64,000 bases of DNA, taken from positions 1,032,501-1,096,500 of the forward strand of contig NZ_CP031357.1 of NCBI RefSeq assembly GCF_003355455.1, given 5' to 3'. Position 1 is the first letter of the stretch. The number at the start of each line of letters is the position of its first letter. The notes under the pieces are model-generated. The model did not search any database and was not told the DNA's origin. It saw only the letters and a program-made list of their open reading frames with translations. Shown here one piece after another: positions 34,918 through 43,730 of this stretch. The DNA comes from Erythrobacter aureus. GTDB taxonomy: Bacteria; Pseudomonadota; Alphaproteobacteria; Sphingomonadales; Sphingomonadaceae. The position numbers were made by a program, and so were the translations under genes.

Positions 34918-36731
34918 AGCCCCGCCATCGCCAACATCGATGAGGCCCCCTGTTCCGCGCCATCGGCATGCTGGCGGAACATTGCGAAGAACTCGCGCCC
35001 CATGCCCATTTCGGTCTCGGGCTGGGGCACGGCCTCACGATTGCCGAGATCGGCCGTCGTCGAAAGCTCGCCGGTGGCGGCGCACACACGTATATGGTCG
35101 CCATCCCGCAATCGGGACAGCGGGCCGCCGCCCAATGCTTCCGGGGTACAGTGGATCGCGGCGGGCACCTTGCCGGACGCGCCCGACATGCGCCCATCGG
35201 TTACCAAGGCTACCTTATAGCCGCGGTCCTGCAGCACGCCGAGCGCGGGGGTCAGTTTGTGAAGTTCGGGCATGCCATTGGCGCGCGGGCCTTGGAAACG
35301 GACGACGACCACGACGTCGCGGTCGAGTTCGCCCTTGGTGAAAGCCTCGTTCACATCGCGCTGGGTCTCGAACACGCGGCACGGCGCCTCGATGGTCCAG
35401 CGCTCGCGCTCGACCGCTGAGGATTTGAAGCAGGCGCGGCCCAAATTGCCTTCGACGAGGCGCATGCCGCCATCGGGCTGGAACGGATCGGAGGCAGGCC
35501 GCAGCATTGTGGTGTCGCCCGATGGCCCGGGATCGCGCCAGGCGAGCGCGTCGCCATCCATGCCCGGTTCGCGGCTGTAGGCCTCGAGCCCGCCTTCCCA
35601 GATGGTCTGGATATCCGCGTGGGCAAGGCCTTCTTCGAGCAGCGTGCCGATGACGTAGCCCATGCCGCCCGCTTCGTGGAAATGATTCACATCCCCCGAC
35701 CCGTTGGGATATACCCGCGCGACCAGCGGGACCGCGCTCGAGAGTTCCGACAGATCGGTCCAGTCGAACGCGATGCCTGCCGCCCGTGCCATAGCGGGGA
35801 TGTGGATCGCATGATTGGTCGATCCGCCCGTGGCGAGAAGGCCGATGGCGGCGTTCACGATCGCTTTCTCGTCGACGACACGCGAAAGCGGGCGGAAATC
35901 CTCGCCCCGCTTGCCGATGGCGGCCAGACGGTGCGTGGCCGCGCGGCTCAATTCCTGCCGGAGCTTGGCCCCCGGATGGATGAAGGCCGCACCGGGAACG
36001 TGGAGGCCCATCATCTCCATCATCATCTGGTTGGAATTGGCTGTGCCGTAGAAGGTGCAGGTGCCGGGCGAGTGATAGCTGCCCATCTCGCTGGCGAGCA
36101 ATTCCTCGCGTCCGACCTTGCCTTCGGCATAGAGCTGGCGGGTACGCTGCTTTTCCCTGTTGGAGATACCGGTGCCCATGGGGCCGGAGGGCACGAAGAT
36201 CGCCGGCAAATGCCCGAAGCGCAGCGCGCCCATGAGCAGGCCGGGCACGATCTTGTCGCAAATGCCCAGAAGCGCGACACCGTCATACATGGAATGGCTC
36301 AGCGCGACGACGGTCGAAAGCGCGATCGTGTCGCGGCTGAAAAGCGAAAGCTCCATGCCCGCTTCGCCCTGTGTGACACCGTCGCACATTGCCGGTGTCC
36401 CGCCGGCTACCTGGACGGTCGCCCCGACCTCGCGCGCCCAGATCTTCATCAGCTCGGGATAACGGTGATAGGGCTGATGGGCCGAGAGCATGTCGTTATA
36501 GGCCGTCACCACACCAAGGTTCGGCCCCTTGGCGGCCATGATTGCGGCCTGGTCTTCCTCCGCCCCGGCAAAGGCATGGGCCAGATTCGAGCAAGAGAGC
36601 GTACCGCGATTGACCTGTCGATCGCTTTCGCGGTCCATCAGGTCGAGATAATTCGCGCGGCTTTGCCGCGAGTTTTCGATTACCCGCCGGGTCACCCGAT
36701 GAATCGTGTCGTTCAGCGGTCTATTCGTCAT
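34914..36731 (-). CDS. edd: 6-phosphogluconate dehydratase
   Basis: 605 residues of the IlvD/Edd family. Iron-sulfur cysteines are expected in CDGVTQGEAGMELS, GICDKIVPGLLMGAL and GTCTFYGTANSNQ; GRMSGASGKVPAAIH near the C-terminus is the family's late signature. It dehydrates 6-phosphogluconate to KDPG. Starts 11 bases inside the 3' end of zwf. Edd rather than dihydroxy-acid dehydratase follows from operon context and the RVTRRVIENSRQSR start. Confidence 0.96.
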   Translation of the reverse strand: MTNRPLNDTIHRVTRRVIENSRQSRANYLDLMDRESDRQVNRGTLSCSNLAHAFAGAEEDQAAIMAAKGPNLGVVTAYNDMLSAHQPYHRYPELMKIWAREVGATVQVAGGTPAMCDGVTQGEAGMELSLFSRDTIALSTVVALSHSMYDGVALLGICDKIVPGLLMGALRFGHLPAIFVPSGPMGTGISNREKQRTRQLYAEGKVGREELLASEMGSYHSPGTCTFYGTANSNQMMMEMMGLHVPGAAFIHPGAKLRQELSRAATHRLAAIGKRGEDFRPLSRVVDEKAIVNAAIGLLATGGSTNHAIHIPAMARAAGIAFDWTDLSELSSAVPLVARVYPNGSGDVNHFHEAGGMGYVIGTLLEEGLAHADIQTIWEGGLEAYSREPGMDGDALAWRDPGPSGDTTMLRPASDPFQPDGGMRLVEGNLGRACFKSSAVERERWTIEAPCRVFETQRDVNEAFTKGELDRDVVVVVRFQGPRANGMPELHKLTPALGVLQDRGYKVALVTDGRMSGASGKVPAAIHCTPEALGGGPLSRLRDGDHIRVCAATGELSTTADLGNREAVPQPETEMGMGREFFAMFRQHADGAEQGASSMLAMAGL

Positions 36732-38163
36732 GCCAGCTCACCCCGTCGCGTTCGGCCAGAGCAATCGCCGCGCTCGGCCCCCAGCTGCCTGCACCATAGG
36801 ATTTAGGCGTGATGACTTCCTCCTCCCACAGGGTGCGAATGGCGTCGATCCATTCCCACTGTGCCTCCACCTCGTCGCGGCGGACGAACAGCGTCTGATC
36901 GCCTCCGATCAGATCGAGTAACAGCCGTTCGTAAGCGATGCGCCGCACGGTACCGGAAAAAGCGTCCGGCATGGCGATGTCGAGCGGGATCTGGCGCAGG
37001 CGAATGCCCTCGCGGTCGAGGCCGGGCACCTTTGCCATCATCGATAGCTGGACGTTTTCCTCGGGCTGGATCCCGATGACCAGACGGTTGGGCCGGGTAG
37101 TCGCGCCGCGATCGGCAAAGATCGAATGCGGAATGCAGCGGAACTGGACCACGATTTCGGTCACTCGCTCCGGCAGGCGTTTGCCGGTGCGCATGTAGAA
37201 AGGCACGCCCTTCCAGCGCCAGTTGTCGACATGGGCCTTGAGCGCCACGAAGGTCTCGGTCTCGCTGTCCTTGCCCAGTTCCTCGTCATAGCCGGGAACC
37301 GCCTCGCCGTTCACGGCCCCGGCACGGTACTGGCCGGTCACTGTCTCGTCCTTAGCAACGGGGCGCAAAGCGCGCAGCACCTTGACCTTCTCGTCCCGCA
37401 CCGCAGTGGAATCGAAGCTGGTGGGCGGTTCCATCGCGACCAGCGCAAGCAGTTGCAACATGTGGTTCTGGACCATGTCGCGCAGCGCCCCGCTGTCGTC
37501 GTAATAGCCAATGCGCGATTCCAGGCCCACCGTCTCGGCAACCGTGATCTGGACGTGATCGATATAGGTCGCGTTCCAGACAGGCTCGAACAGCAGGTTC
37601 GCGAAACGCAGCGCCAGGAGATTCTGCACCGTTTCCTTGCCGAGATAATGATCGATCCGGAATATCCGGTCTTCCGAGAAGGCTCTCGCTACAGCGTCAT
37701 TGATTTCCTCGCTCGAGGCGAGATCGGTGCCGAGCGGCTTTTCCAGCCCGATCCGGACGTTTCCCTCGGTCAGCCCGGCATGGACGAGACCGTCGATTGT
37801 CGGCTCGAACAGGCTGGGTGCGGTCGACAGGAAGATCGCCAGACCCTTGGCGTATTCGCCCACCTCCTCGGCCAGCACCTCATACCCCCCGAGCGTGGTC
37901 GCATCGACGGGCACATAGCTCAGCCGATCGAGAAATTGCGCGATACCCCCGCGCCGGTTTTCGGGAAGGTACTTTTCCAGCGCCGCACGTGCGAAATCGC
38001 GATAGGCCGCAGTGGTCATTTCCGAACGTGCAGTTCCGACCACCCTGAGGTCGGGTTCCAGCAACCCATCGGCGTCCAGCGCGCACAGGGAAGGTAACAG
38101 CATGCGTTGCGCCAGATCGCCGGTGGCTCCGAACAGCAAGAGGCGGTCCGCGGTAATATTCAT
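36721..38163 (-). CDS. zwf: Glucose-6-phosphate dehydrogenase
   Basis: 480 residues from ATG 38163 (an in-frame GTG at 38175 adds four). Nucleotide-binding LLLFGATGDLAQRMLLP and active site RIDHYLGKETVQN are intact. Oxidises glucose-6-phosphate to 6-phosphogluconolactone, yielding NAD(P)H. The lactonase (pgl) is not in this operon. First gene of zwf-edd-glk-eda. There is no Shine-Dalgarno directly before ATG; a 7-codon upstream ORF with one overlaps the start. Confidence 0.96.
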   Translation of the reverse strand: MNITADRLLLFGATGDLAQRMLLPSLCALDADGLLEPDLRVVGTARSEMTTAAYRDFARAALEKYLPENRRGGIAQFLDRLSYVPVDATTLGGYEVLAEEVGEYAKGLAIFLSTAPSLFEPTIDGLVHAGLTEGNVRIGLEKPLGTDLASSEEINDAVARAFSEDRIFRIDHYLGKETVQNLLALRFANLLFEPVWNATYIDHVQITVAETVGLESRIGYYDDSGALRDMVQNHMLQLLALVAMEPPTSFDSTAVRDEKVKVLRALRPVAKDETVTGQYRAGAVNGEAVPGYDEELGKDSETETFVALKAHVDNWRWKGVPFYMRTGKRLPERVTEIVVQFRCIPHSIFADRGATTRPNRLVIGIQPEENVQLSMMAKVPGLDREGIRLRQIPLDIAMPDAFSGTVRRIAYERLLLDLIGGDQTLFVRRDEVEAQWEWIDAIRTLWEEEVITPKSYGAGSWGPSAAIALAERDGVSWHDE

Positions 38164-38183
38164 GCAGTGGCCCACGCGATCAT
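38160..38183 (-). CDS. Possible 7-codon leader ORF overlapping the zwf start
   Basis: ATG at 38183 encodes MIAWATA and ends in TGA sharing two bases with the zwf ATG. GAGGAG lies ten bases upstream at 38194-38199, better than anything directly ahead of zwf. It could recruit ribosomes that reinitiate on zwf. Very short; may be chance. Confidence 0.3.
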   Translation of the reverse strand: MIAWATA

Positions 38184-38248
38184 CGTGTCATTGCTCCTCG
38201 TGAGTTCGGGTATCAGTGCGAGAGCGAGCACACCAGTCGGCTGCATTC

Positions 38249-39058
38249 CTATTCTTGCGAAACCGAAACCGAACTCGTGCGGAAGTCGCTTGGCCCGAAG
38301 CTTGTGAGAAAGCTCACATCCGCGGCATCGCGTCCGACGCCGATCTTCACGGTCTGGGAAGGGTCGGCCATCCCGGTCGGATCGACCAATTGCCATGTCC
38401 CCCCGGCGGGTGTCGCCGGGTCGGCAAGGAAGACTTCGGCAACCGCGTGAAAGTCGGGCGGATCAACCCCGGGGGCGTAACAGGCGACGTAGCGTGCGGG
38501 AATTGCACTGGCGCGCGCGAGGGCAATCAGGACATGGGCATAATCGCGGCAGATACCCTGCCGCGCAATGAAGCTCTGGGCGGCGCCGGTCCCGGAATCC
38601 GATACGCCGGGAACATAGGTGAAATTCTCGCCGATCCAGTCCCTCATCCGAGCGATGCGCGCGCCGCCCGCGGTATCGCCGAACTGTGCATCGACGAAAG
38701 ACTGGAAGTCGTCCGCCGGGCAGTACCGACTGTCGAAGAGATATTCGACCGCTTCGCCTGGCAGTTGGTGGGCGGGCAGGGCAGACAGCTCTTCCAGATT
38801 GGAAACCTGTCGTTCGATATCGACACGTGCGCGATAGGCGACGGTGCACTCGCCTTGCGCCCTGATCCAGATCCGTTCGCCGATGTCGTGCTGCGCCGAA
38901 ACACGCGCGCACCGCTCGTCCGGGTCCAGATCGGTATCGCTCGAAAGGATAGTCTGCTCGGGGATCGCAGCAGCTTCGAACTGCAACAGGATATCCGTCG
39001 GTGCAGCGAGGTGGAAGGCGAAGCGGGTTTCGATGGAGATCGGCATATGGCCGGTCAA
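38249..39058 (-). CDS. Transglutaminase-like cysteine protease family protein
   Basis: 269 residues. N-terminal beta region (TRFAFHLAAPTDILLQFEAA) as in bacterial transglutaminase-N domains, then the transglutaminase core: nucleophile Cys in FIARQGICRDYAHVLIALARA, His in DPPDFHAVAEVFLA, Asp in WQLVDPTGMA. No signal peptide. Likely amidase or protease activity; substrate unknown. Begins 69 bases after the terminator at 39125-39150, so it needs its own promoter or readthrough. Confidence 0.88.
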   Translation of the reverse strand: MTGHMPISIETRFAFHLAAPTDILLQFEAAAIPEQTILSSDTDLDPDERCARVSAQHDIGERIWIRAQGECTVAYRARVDIERQVSNLEELSALPAHQLPGEAVEYLFDSRYCPADDFQSFVDAQFGDTAGGARIARMRDWIGENFTYVPGVSDSGTGAAQSFIARQGICRDYAHVLIALARASAIPARYVACYAPGVDPPDFHAVAEVFLADPATPAGGTWQLVDPTGMADPSQTVKIGVGRDAADVSFLTSFGPSDFRTSSVSVSQE

Positions 39059-39124
39059 CGAGGGAGAGGCGGGGAGGTTTCGTCCTTATGCCGTGAGCGG
39101 CGCCCGGGAACCCCCGCGAAAACG

Positions 39125-39150
39125 AAAAAGGGCCCCGAAACGGGGCCCTT
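39125..39150 (-). terminator. Strong rho-independent terminator
   Basis: A perfect 10-bp stem (39128-39137 with 39141-39150, loop of three) followed on the minus strand by UUUUU at 39125-39129. On the plus strand no U-run follows, so it serves minus-strand transcripts, those carrying the 12-codon ORF at 39174-39212. Confidence 0.9.
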
Positions 39151-39173
39151 CGAATTCTATGTGGCGGTAACGC

Positions 39174-39212
39174 TCAGTCTTCGCTGAACAGCCACTTCCA
39201 GATGCTCCACAT
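39174..39212 (-). CDS. Candidate 12-residue Trp-rich peptide (leader or sRNA-encoded)
   Basis: ATG 39212 encodes MWSIWKWLFSED and a TGA. The Shine-Dalgarno AGGAGG sits at ideal spacing (seven bases). CTCCTG and CAGGAG (39221-39238) can pair and hide that site. A strong terminator begins 23 bases after the stop. Three of twelve residues are Trp. This resembles a leader peptide unit or a small dual RNA, but no trp gene follows; the next gene is the transglutaminase. Not tied to any known family. Confidence 0.5.
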   Translation of the reverse strand: MWSIWKWLFSED

Positions 39213-39220
39213 GGTCGTAC

Positions 39221-39238
39221 CTCCTGTTACTTCAGGAG
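39221..39238 (-). promoter_or_regulatory. Hairpin that can sequester the Shine-Dalgarno of the 12-codon ORF
   Basis: Inverted repeat CTCCTG-6 nt-CAGGAG on the minus strand. The 3' arm is most of the AGGAGG ribosome-binding site, so folding would block initiation. The stem is short (6 bp), so its strength in vivo is uncertain. Confidence 0.5.
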
Positions 39239-39271
39239 TTATATGCCATTAACCATAAGCGTTTGTAAAGT

Positions 39272-41638
39272 TTAAACCATGTTTGCGGCTGGCCTGTTTA
39301 GAGTAAAGTCTTGATATTCCAGAAGATCAGATAGAGATAAGGGGCGCGAAAATGCAAAGCCCTGGACCTGCTGGCAGCCCGCTTCCTCAAAAAGAACGAT
39401 GTCTTGCGGGTTTTCCAGACCCTCCGCCACCACGGTGATTCGCGCCTCGCGGCCCATTGCGGCTATGCTCGATACGATGGCCCTTGCCTTGGGGTCCTTC
39501 GCCATATTGGCAACGAAGAGCCTGTCGATTTTCAGCTCGTCGAAGGGCAGTTCGTAGAAGGCTTCGAAGCTGGCGGCGCCGACGCCGAAATCATCCATCG
39601 AAATCTTGACGCCGAGGGATCTGAGTTCCTCGAGAATACTCGCCGCGACGGTATGGTCGGAAATGCGTGCTGTTTCGGTGATTTCCAGGGTCAGATACGA
39701 GGGATCGAAACGCGTTGCCTGCAGAACGTTGCGGACGATACCGGCGATCCGCATATCGCCGAGAAGGGTGGCCGAGATATTGACTGCCATGGAGATTACG
39801 CGCCCGCGAAAATGGAGCAATTGTCCGGCCGAACAGGCGCTTTGCAGAACATAGCGGGTCAAATGCTCCATCCGTCCCGCTTTTTCGCACTGCTGGATGA
39901 AGTGCTGGGGCGAAATGAAGCCACGTGCGGGATCGTGCCATCTGACGAGCGCCTCCACACCGGCAATCGACTTGGATGCGAGGTCGATCTTGGGTTGATA
40001 GACGCAATAGATCTCGCCCGCCTCCATCGCCTCGTCGATGCGTGCCCGCAGGGAGATGTCCCACAACAAGTCGCTTTGCGACCCTGTTTCGGCAACTGCG
40101 ATAGGATTGTGGGCTTCCGAGGTCTCTTCGGCGGCGGCGATGGCGGCCGCTAACCGAACGGTCGGATCATCATCGATCGCCGCAACGCCGAACGTGATTC
40201 CCACATCCACCGAGAACCCGCCTACCTGAACGGGTGCGGCGAAAATGGCGCGCAACCCCTCGAGGTGATCGGTTACCGCATTGGTGTCGTCGCTTGCTAC
40301 ATGCCAGCCCAGATGGTGCCCATCGCTATAGATGGCCAGATTGGGATCGGCTGCGCGCAATCGGTCGACAAGTTTGAGGACATAGCTCCCCTTATCGTCC
40401 GAGCGTAAGGTCTTGAGAACACGTTCGTAGTTCTGGATTTTGGCTATGACGACATGGCCGCTTCCGGTTTTGTCACGTATGAGTCGGCTTTCGAGAGCGC
40501 GAAGTTTTGGCAGGCCGGTTTCGCTGTTCACCATCTCTACACGGCGCTTCCACCGTGCGCGCCAGCGGAAAGCCGCATAAAACCCAAGAAAACCCAGGGC
40601 GTAGGATAGATCAAGCCGGGTTCCGAGTTTGGATGAGGCAACGAAGAGGGCCGGGATCGTGAGAAAAATGGCCGCATATGCCACCCATCTACGCTTGCGT
40701 GTTCGACAAGCAAGAAGTGCTGCGATTAAGAGTAAGGCGAATATTGACAGTATCGTAGTGGCCCGAAGGTACCGCGTGTTGCCTGCCTTAAGTGTTTCGC
40801 CAGCATAAATATCAATAACGCTCGCTGGCGCATTCACGCGGCCCGGAATTGGTTGCTGTGTCCCTGGAACAATGTTTGTATGACCAAAAACTACTGTCTT
40901 GCCGGTAATATCGACCGGTGGCCGTGTTGCTCTTGGGTTGCCACTGTTTAGATCAGTTAACGGAAGAAAAGGGATTTCTTGACTGGCAAAGCCATAGTCT
41001 ACGGAGAATTTCTTTCTGCTGGGCTCGCTAACTCCGCCAATTGCTGCGCCAAGCGACCGGACTAAAGAGCCATTTACTTCGTACCCATAGTGGATCTCCC
41101 ATGCGAAACCGAAGAAGTTCCGATCAGTCTGATCCGATACGACACGCCCGGCCGGACTTGCGATATCGGGTGACGTTTTTCGGAGTATTCTCTCGCTCCC
41201 TGTCCCAGCAACAATTTGATCGACCAATGTGATGCGGGGACCGAGATCGGCAATTGCGCGGGCAAGCCGCGCGTCGGCAGCCGGATTGTCGGACGTTTCG
41301 AACGTGACATCGAGGAAGACCTTGCCGACGCCGAGCCGATCGAGCTCGTCGAGCGCTGCGGCCACTTTATATCGCCGCTCCGGCGCGGTGGGATCGTTGA
41401 GCGCTTCGTCGGAGCCGACAAACACGACGTCACCGGATGGATGCCGGTCGGCGATACGCGATTGGATCAGCCAGAGGAACTGATCGACCGGTTCGAACAG
41501 AAGAACGGCGTATGTGGCAAGCGTAATCAACCCCGCCCAAAACAGGTGTCGTAGGCGTTCGAACAGGCGCCTGCTGAGCAGCGCGCGTCCGCCACCGACG
41601 ATTGCCTCTGCCGCCTTCAAGATGCGTGTTTCACCCAT
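39272..41638 (-). CDS. CHASE2-EAL c-di-GMP phosphodiesterase with degenerate GGDEF
   Basis: 788 residues. A membrane helix (about 33-50), a periplasmic CHASE2 sensor (about 55-285), three further helices (about 288-355), a GGDEF-like domain (about 370-500) whose GGDEF site is replaced by SDGHHLGW, and an EAL domain with EAL at about 562-564 (GVEALVRWHD), DDFGVGAASF and ELKIDRLFV. Expected to hydrolyse c-di-GMP in response to an envelope signal; the cyclase half should be inactive. Bases about 40600-41200 are visibly richer in A+T than the rest. Confidence 0.9.
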   Translation of the reverse strand: MGETRILKAAEAIVGGGRALLSRRLFERLRHLFWAGLITLATYAVLLFEPVDQFLWLIQSRIADRHPSGDVVFVGSDEALNDPTAPERRYKVAAALDELDRLGVGKVFLDVTFETSDNPAADARLARAIADLGPRITLVDQIVAGTGSERILRKTSPDIASPAGRVVSDQTDRNFFGFAWEIHYGYEVNGSLVRSLGAAIGGVSEPSRKKFSVDYGFASQEIPFLPLTDLNSGNPRATRPPVDITGKTVVFGHTNIVPGTQQPIPGRVNAPASVIDIYAGETLKAGNTRYLRATTILSIFALLLIAALLACRTRKRRWVAYAAIFLTIPALFVASSKLGTRLDLSYALGFLGFYAAFRWRARWKRRVEMVNSETGLPKLRALESRLIRDKTGSGHVVIAKIQNYERVLKTLRSDDKGSYVLKLVDRLRAADPNLAIYSDGHHLGWHVASDDTNAVTDHLEGLRAIFAAPVQVGGFSVDVGITFGVAAIDDDPTVRLAAAIAAAEETSEAHNPIAVAETGSQSDLLWDISLRARIDEAMEAGEIYCVYQPKIDLASKSIAGVEALVRWHDPARGFISPQHFIQQCEKAGRMEHLTRYVLQSACSAGQLLHFRGRVISMAVNISATLLGDMRIAGIVRNVLQATRFDPSYLTLEITETARISDHTVAASILEELRSLGVKISMDDFGVGAASFEAFYELPFDELKIDRLFVANMAKDPKARAIVSSIAAMGREARITVVAEGLENPQDIVLFEEAGCQQVQGFAFSRPLSLSDLLEYQDFTLNRPAANMV

Positions 41639-41880
41639 CGAACGCCCTTATGGCGCTCTTAAGTTTAAGAAAGGCTTGATGGTCCTCTCGCTGCAACCCC
41701 TTGCCCCAAGAGTACCGGGGGTTGCGAAGGTTAATGCGGATTTAGGAACTTGCCTGAACGAAATTCGAACCGCAGCTGGATTTGCGGATCATCCGGGGAC
41801 GATTTCCCGTTCCGATTGAATTGGATAAGCGCACGGGGGAAAGGTAACCCGGCGGGGTTAACAGGCCGGATGTGGCCGTA
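41639..41880. other. Intergenic region between rimO and the CHASE2-EAL gene
   Basis: Contains the promoter region of the EAL gene, no ORF of coding character, and near rimO an imperfect GTAACCC-GGCG-GGGTTAAC inverted repeat (about 41845-41863) followed on the minus strand by CUUUCCCCC, a weak terminator candidate for rimO. Confidence 0.4.
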
Positions 41881-43254
41881 TCAGTGTACCGCTCCATACA
41901 AGTCGTGCGCGTCACTGTCCTCTATTGAGACAGTTACGATATCGCCCGCCGCGAGGGAGCTCGGCACGTTGCGCAGGTAAACCGCCCCGTCGATCTCCGG
42001 CGCGTCTGCCTGGCTGCGCCCGGTTGCGCCGATGTCGCCATCTTCATCCGGTTCGCCGACTTCGTCGATGATGACCGGAATTGTGGCCCCCACCTTGGCC
42101 GCGAGCTTCGCCGCGCTGATCCGTTCGGTGACTTCCATGATCCGGGCGTAGCGGTCTTCCTTGATGTCTTCCGGCACAGGGTCGGGGAGGCTGTTGGCCC
42201 GTGCGCCTTCGACGGGCTCGAAGCGGAAGGCACCGACACGGTCGAGCTGGGCTTCCTCGAGCCAATCGAGCAGGTACTGGAAATCCCCTTCGGTTTCGCC
42301 GGGGAAGCCGACCACGAAGCTCGAACGGATGGCGATTTCGGGACAGGTCTCGCGCCACGACTTGAGGCGTTCGAGAACCCTGGCCTCGTTTGCCGGACGT
42401 TTCATCGCGCGCAGCACCTTGGGGCTCGCATGCTGAAACGGGATATCGAGATAGGGCGTAAGCAGCCCCTCCGCCATCAACGGAATTACCGCGTCGACAT
42501 GGGGATAGGGGTAGACATAATGCAGCCTAACCCATGGCGGCGTGCCCCCACCGATGTCGAGCTGGCCCAGCTCGCGCGCGAGATCGGTCATATGCGCGCG
42601 CACTTCGCGGCCTTTCCACATACGGCTCTCGTGCCGCGTATCGACGCCATAGGCACTGGTGTCCTGGCTGATGACCAGCAGTTCCTTGGTGCCCGCAGCG
42701 ACCAGCTTTTCCGCTTCGCGCAGAACAGCATCGATCCGGCGGCTGGCGAGCTTCCCACGCAGGTCCGGGATGATGCAGAAGGCGCAGGAATGATTGCAGC
42801 CTTCGGAGATCTTCAGATAGCTGTAGTGGCGGGGCGTCAGTTTGACATCGGGCTGGGGGATCAGGTCGATGAACGGGCCTTGGGTCGGCGGCGCGTATTC
42901 GTGCACGGCCTCGACCACCTGTTCGTATTGATGCGCCCCGGTGACCGCGAGCACCTGTGGATGCGCCGCGCGAATGGCGTCGGCTTCCTCGCCCATGCAG
43001 CCGGTCACGATGACGCGGCCATTCTCGGCAATCGCCTCGCCAATGGCCTGCAGGCTTTCTTCCTTGGCGGAATCGAGAAAGCCGCAGGTATTCACCAGCA
43101 CCACGTCGGCACCGGCATAATCCGGGCTCATCGCATAGCCGTCGGCGCGTAGGCGGGTGAGGATGCGCTCGGAATCGACCAGCGCCTTGGGACAGCCGAG
43201 GGAAACCATACCGACCTTCTTCTGGTCGGGGATCGGGGTAGTGGTCGTGCTCAT
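41881..43254 (-). CDS. rimO: Ribosomal protein S12 methylthiotransferase RimO
   Basis: 457 residues. UPF0004 domain with [29 protein letters not shown] and TGCMGEEA carrying three cluster cysteines; radical SAM domain with [15 protein letters not shown] domain (about 380-457). It adds a methylthio group to Asp88 of S12. RimO rather than MiaB is indicated by [12 protein letters not shown]. Divergent from a DUF1761 gene. Confidence 0.96.
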   Translation of the reverse strand: MSTTTTPIPDQKKVGMVSLGCPKALVDSERILTRLRADGYAMSPDYAGADVVLVNTCGFLDSAKEESLQAIGEAIAENGRVIVTGCMGEEADAIRAAHPQVLAVTGAHQYEQVVEAVHEYAPPTQGPFIDLIPQPDVKLTPRHYSYLKISEGCNHSCAFCIIPDLRGKLASRRIDAVLREAEKLVAAGTKELLVISQDTSAYGVDTRHESRMWKGREVRAHMTDLARELGQLDIGGGTPPWVRLHYVYPYPHVDAVIPLMAEGLLTPYLDIPFQHASPKVLRAMKRPANEARVLERLKSWRETCPEIAIRSSFVVGFPGETEGDFQYLLDWLEEAQLDRVGAFRFEPVEGARANSLPDPVPEDIKEDRYARIMEVTERISAAKLAAKVGATIPVIIDEVGEPDEDGDIGATGRSQADAPEIDGAVYLRNVPSSLAAGDIVTVSIEDSDAHDLYGAVH

Positions 43255-43331
43255 GATTGCGCGCGCCTCTACACCCGTGGGCGGCTTTGCGCTAGCTTAG
43301 AGCGCATCGGGTGTTCGAGGGAGACGGAGAA

Positions 43332-43730
43332 ATGGGTGAGATCAACTGGTTGCCTGTGCTGCTTGGCGCGCTGGCATTCTTTCTGGTGGGGGCCATCTGG
43401 TACGGAGTGCTGTTCAGCAAGGCGTGGCAAAAGGCGGCGGGCATTAGCGACGAGCAGCTTCAGGGCGGAAATATGGCGCTGATCTTCGGCCTGACATTCC
43501 TTGCAGAAGTCGTGATTGCGATGACGTTGTGGCATCTGATCGTCCGTACTGGCGCCAGCGACCGGGCGGTGATGATGATGGCAATCGGATTTGGCGCCAC
43601 GATCATGACCCCGGCCATCGGGATCAACTACCTCTACCTACGAAAGACGCTGGCCCATTTCCTTATCGATGCCGGTCACTTCATCGTGGGTATGGCGGCG
43701 ATGGGCGGTGTCTTCCTTTATTTCCGCTAA
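43332..43730 (+). CDS. DUF1761 family membrane protein
   Basis: 132 residues from ATG 43332, preceded by GGAGACGGAGAA. Four hydrophobic helices; INWLPVLLGALAFFLVGAIWYGVLFSKAW is the typical DUF1761 start. Function unknown. Its stop overlaps by four bases the end of the convergent channel gene. Confidence 0.85.
   Translation: MGEINWLPVLLGALAFFLVGAIWYGVLFSKAWQKAAGISDEQLQGGNMALIFGLTFLAEVVIAMTLWHLIVRTGASDRAVMMMAIGFGATIMTPAIGINYLYLRKTLAHFLIDAGHFIVGMAAMGGVFLYFR

Noticed and set aside
39174..39212. The mini-ORF as a genuine trpL controlling trp biosynthesis
   Set aside because: No trp genes lie downstream; only Trp richness supports it.
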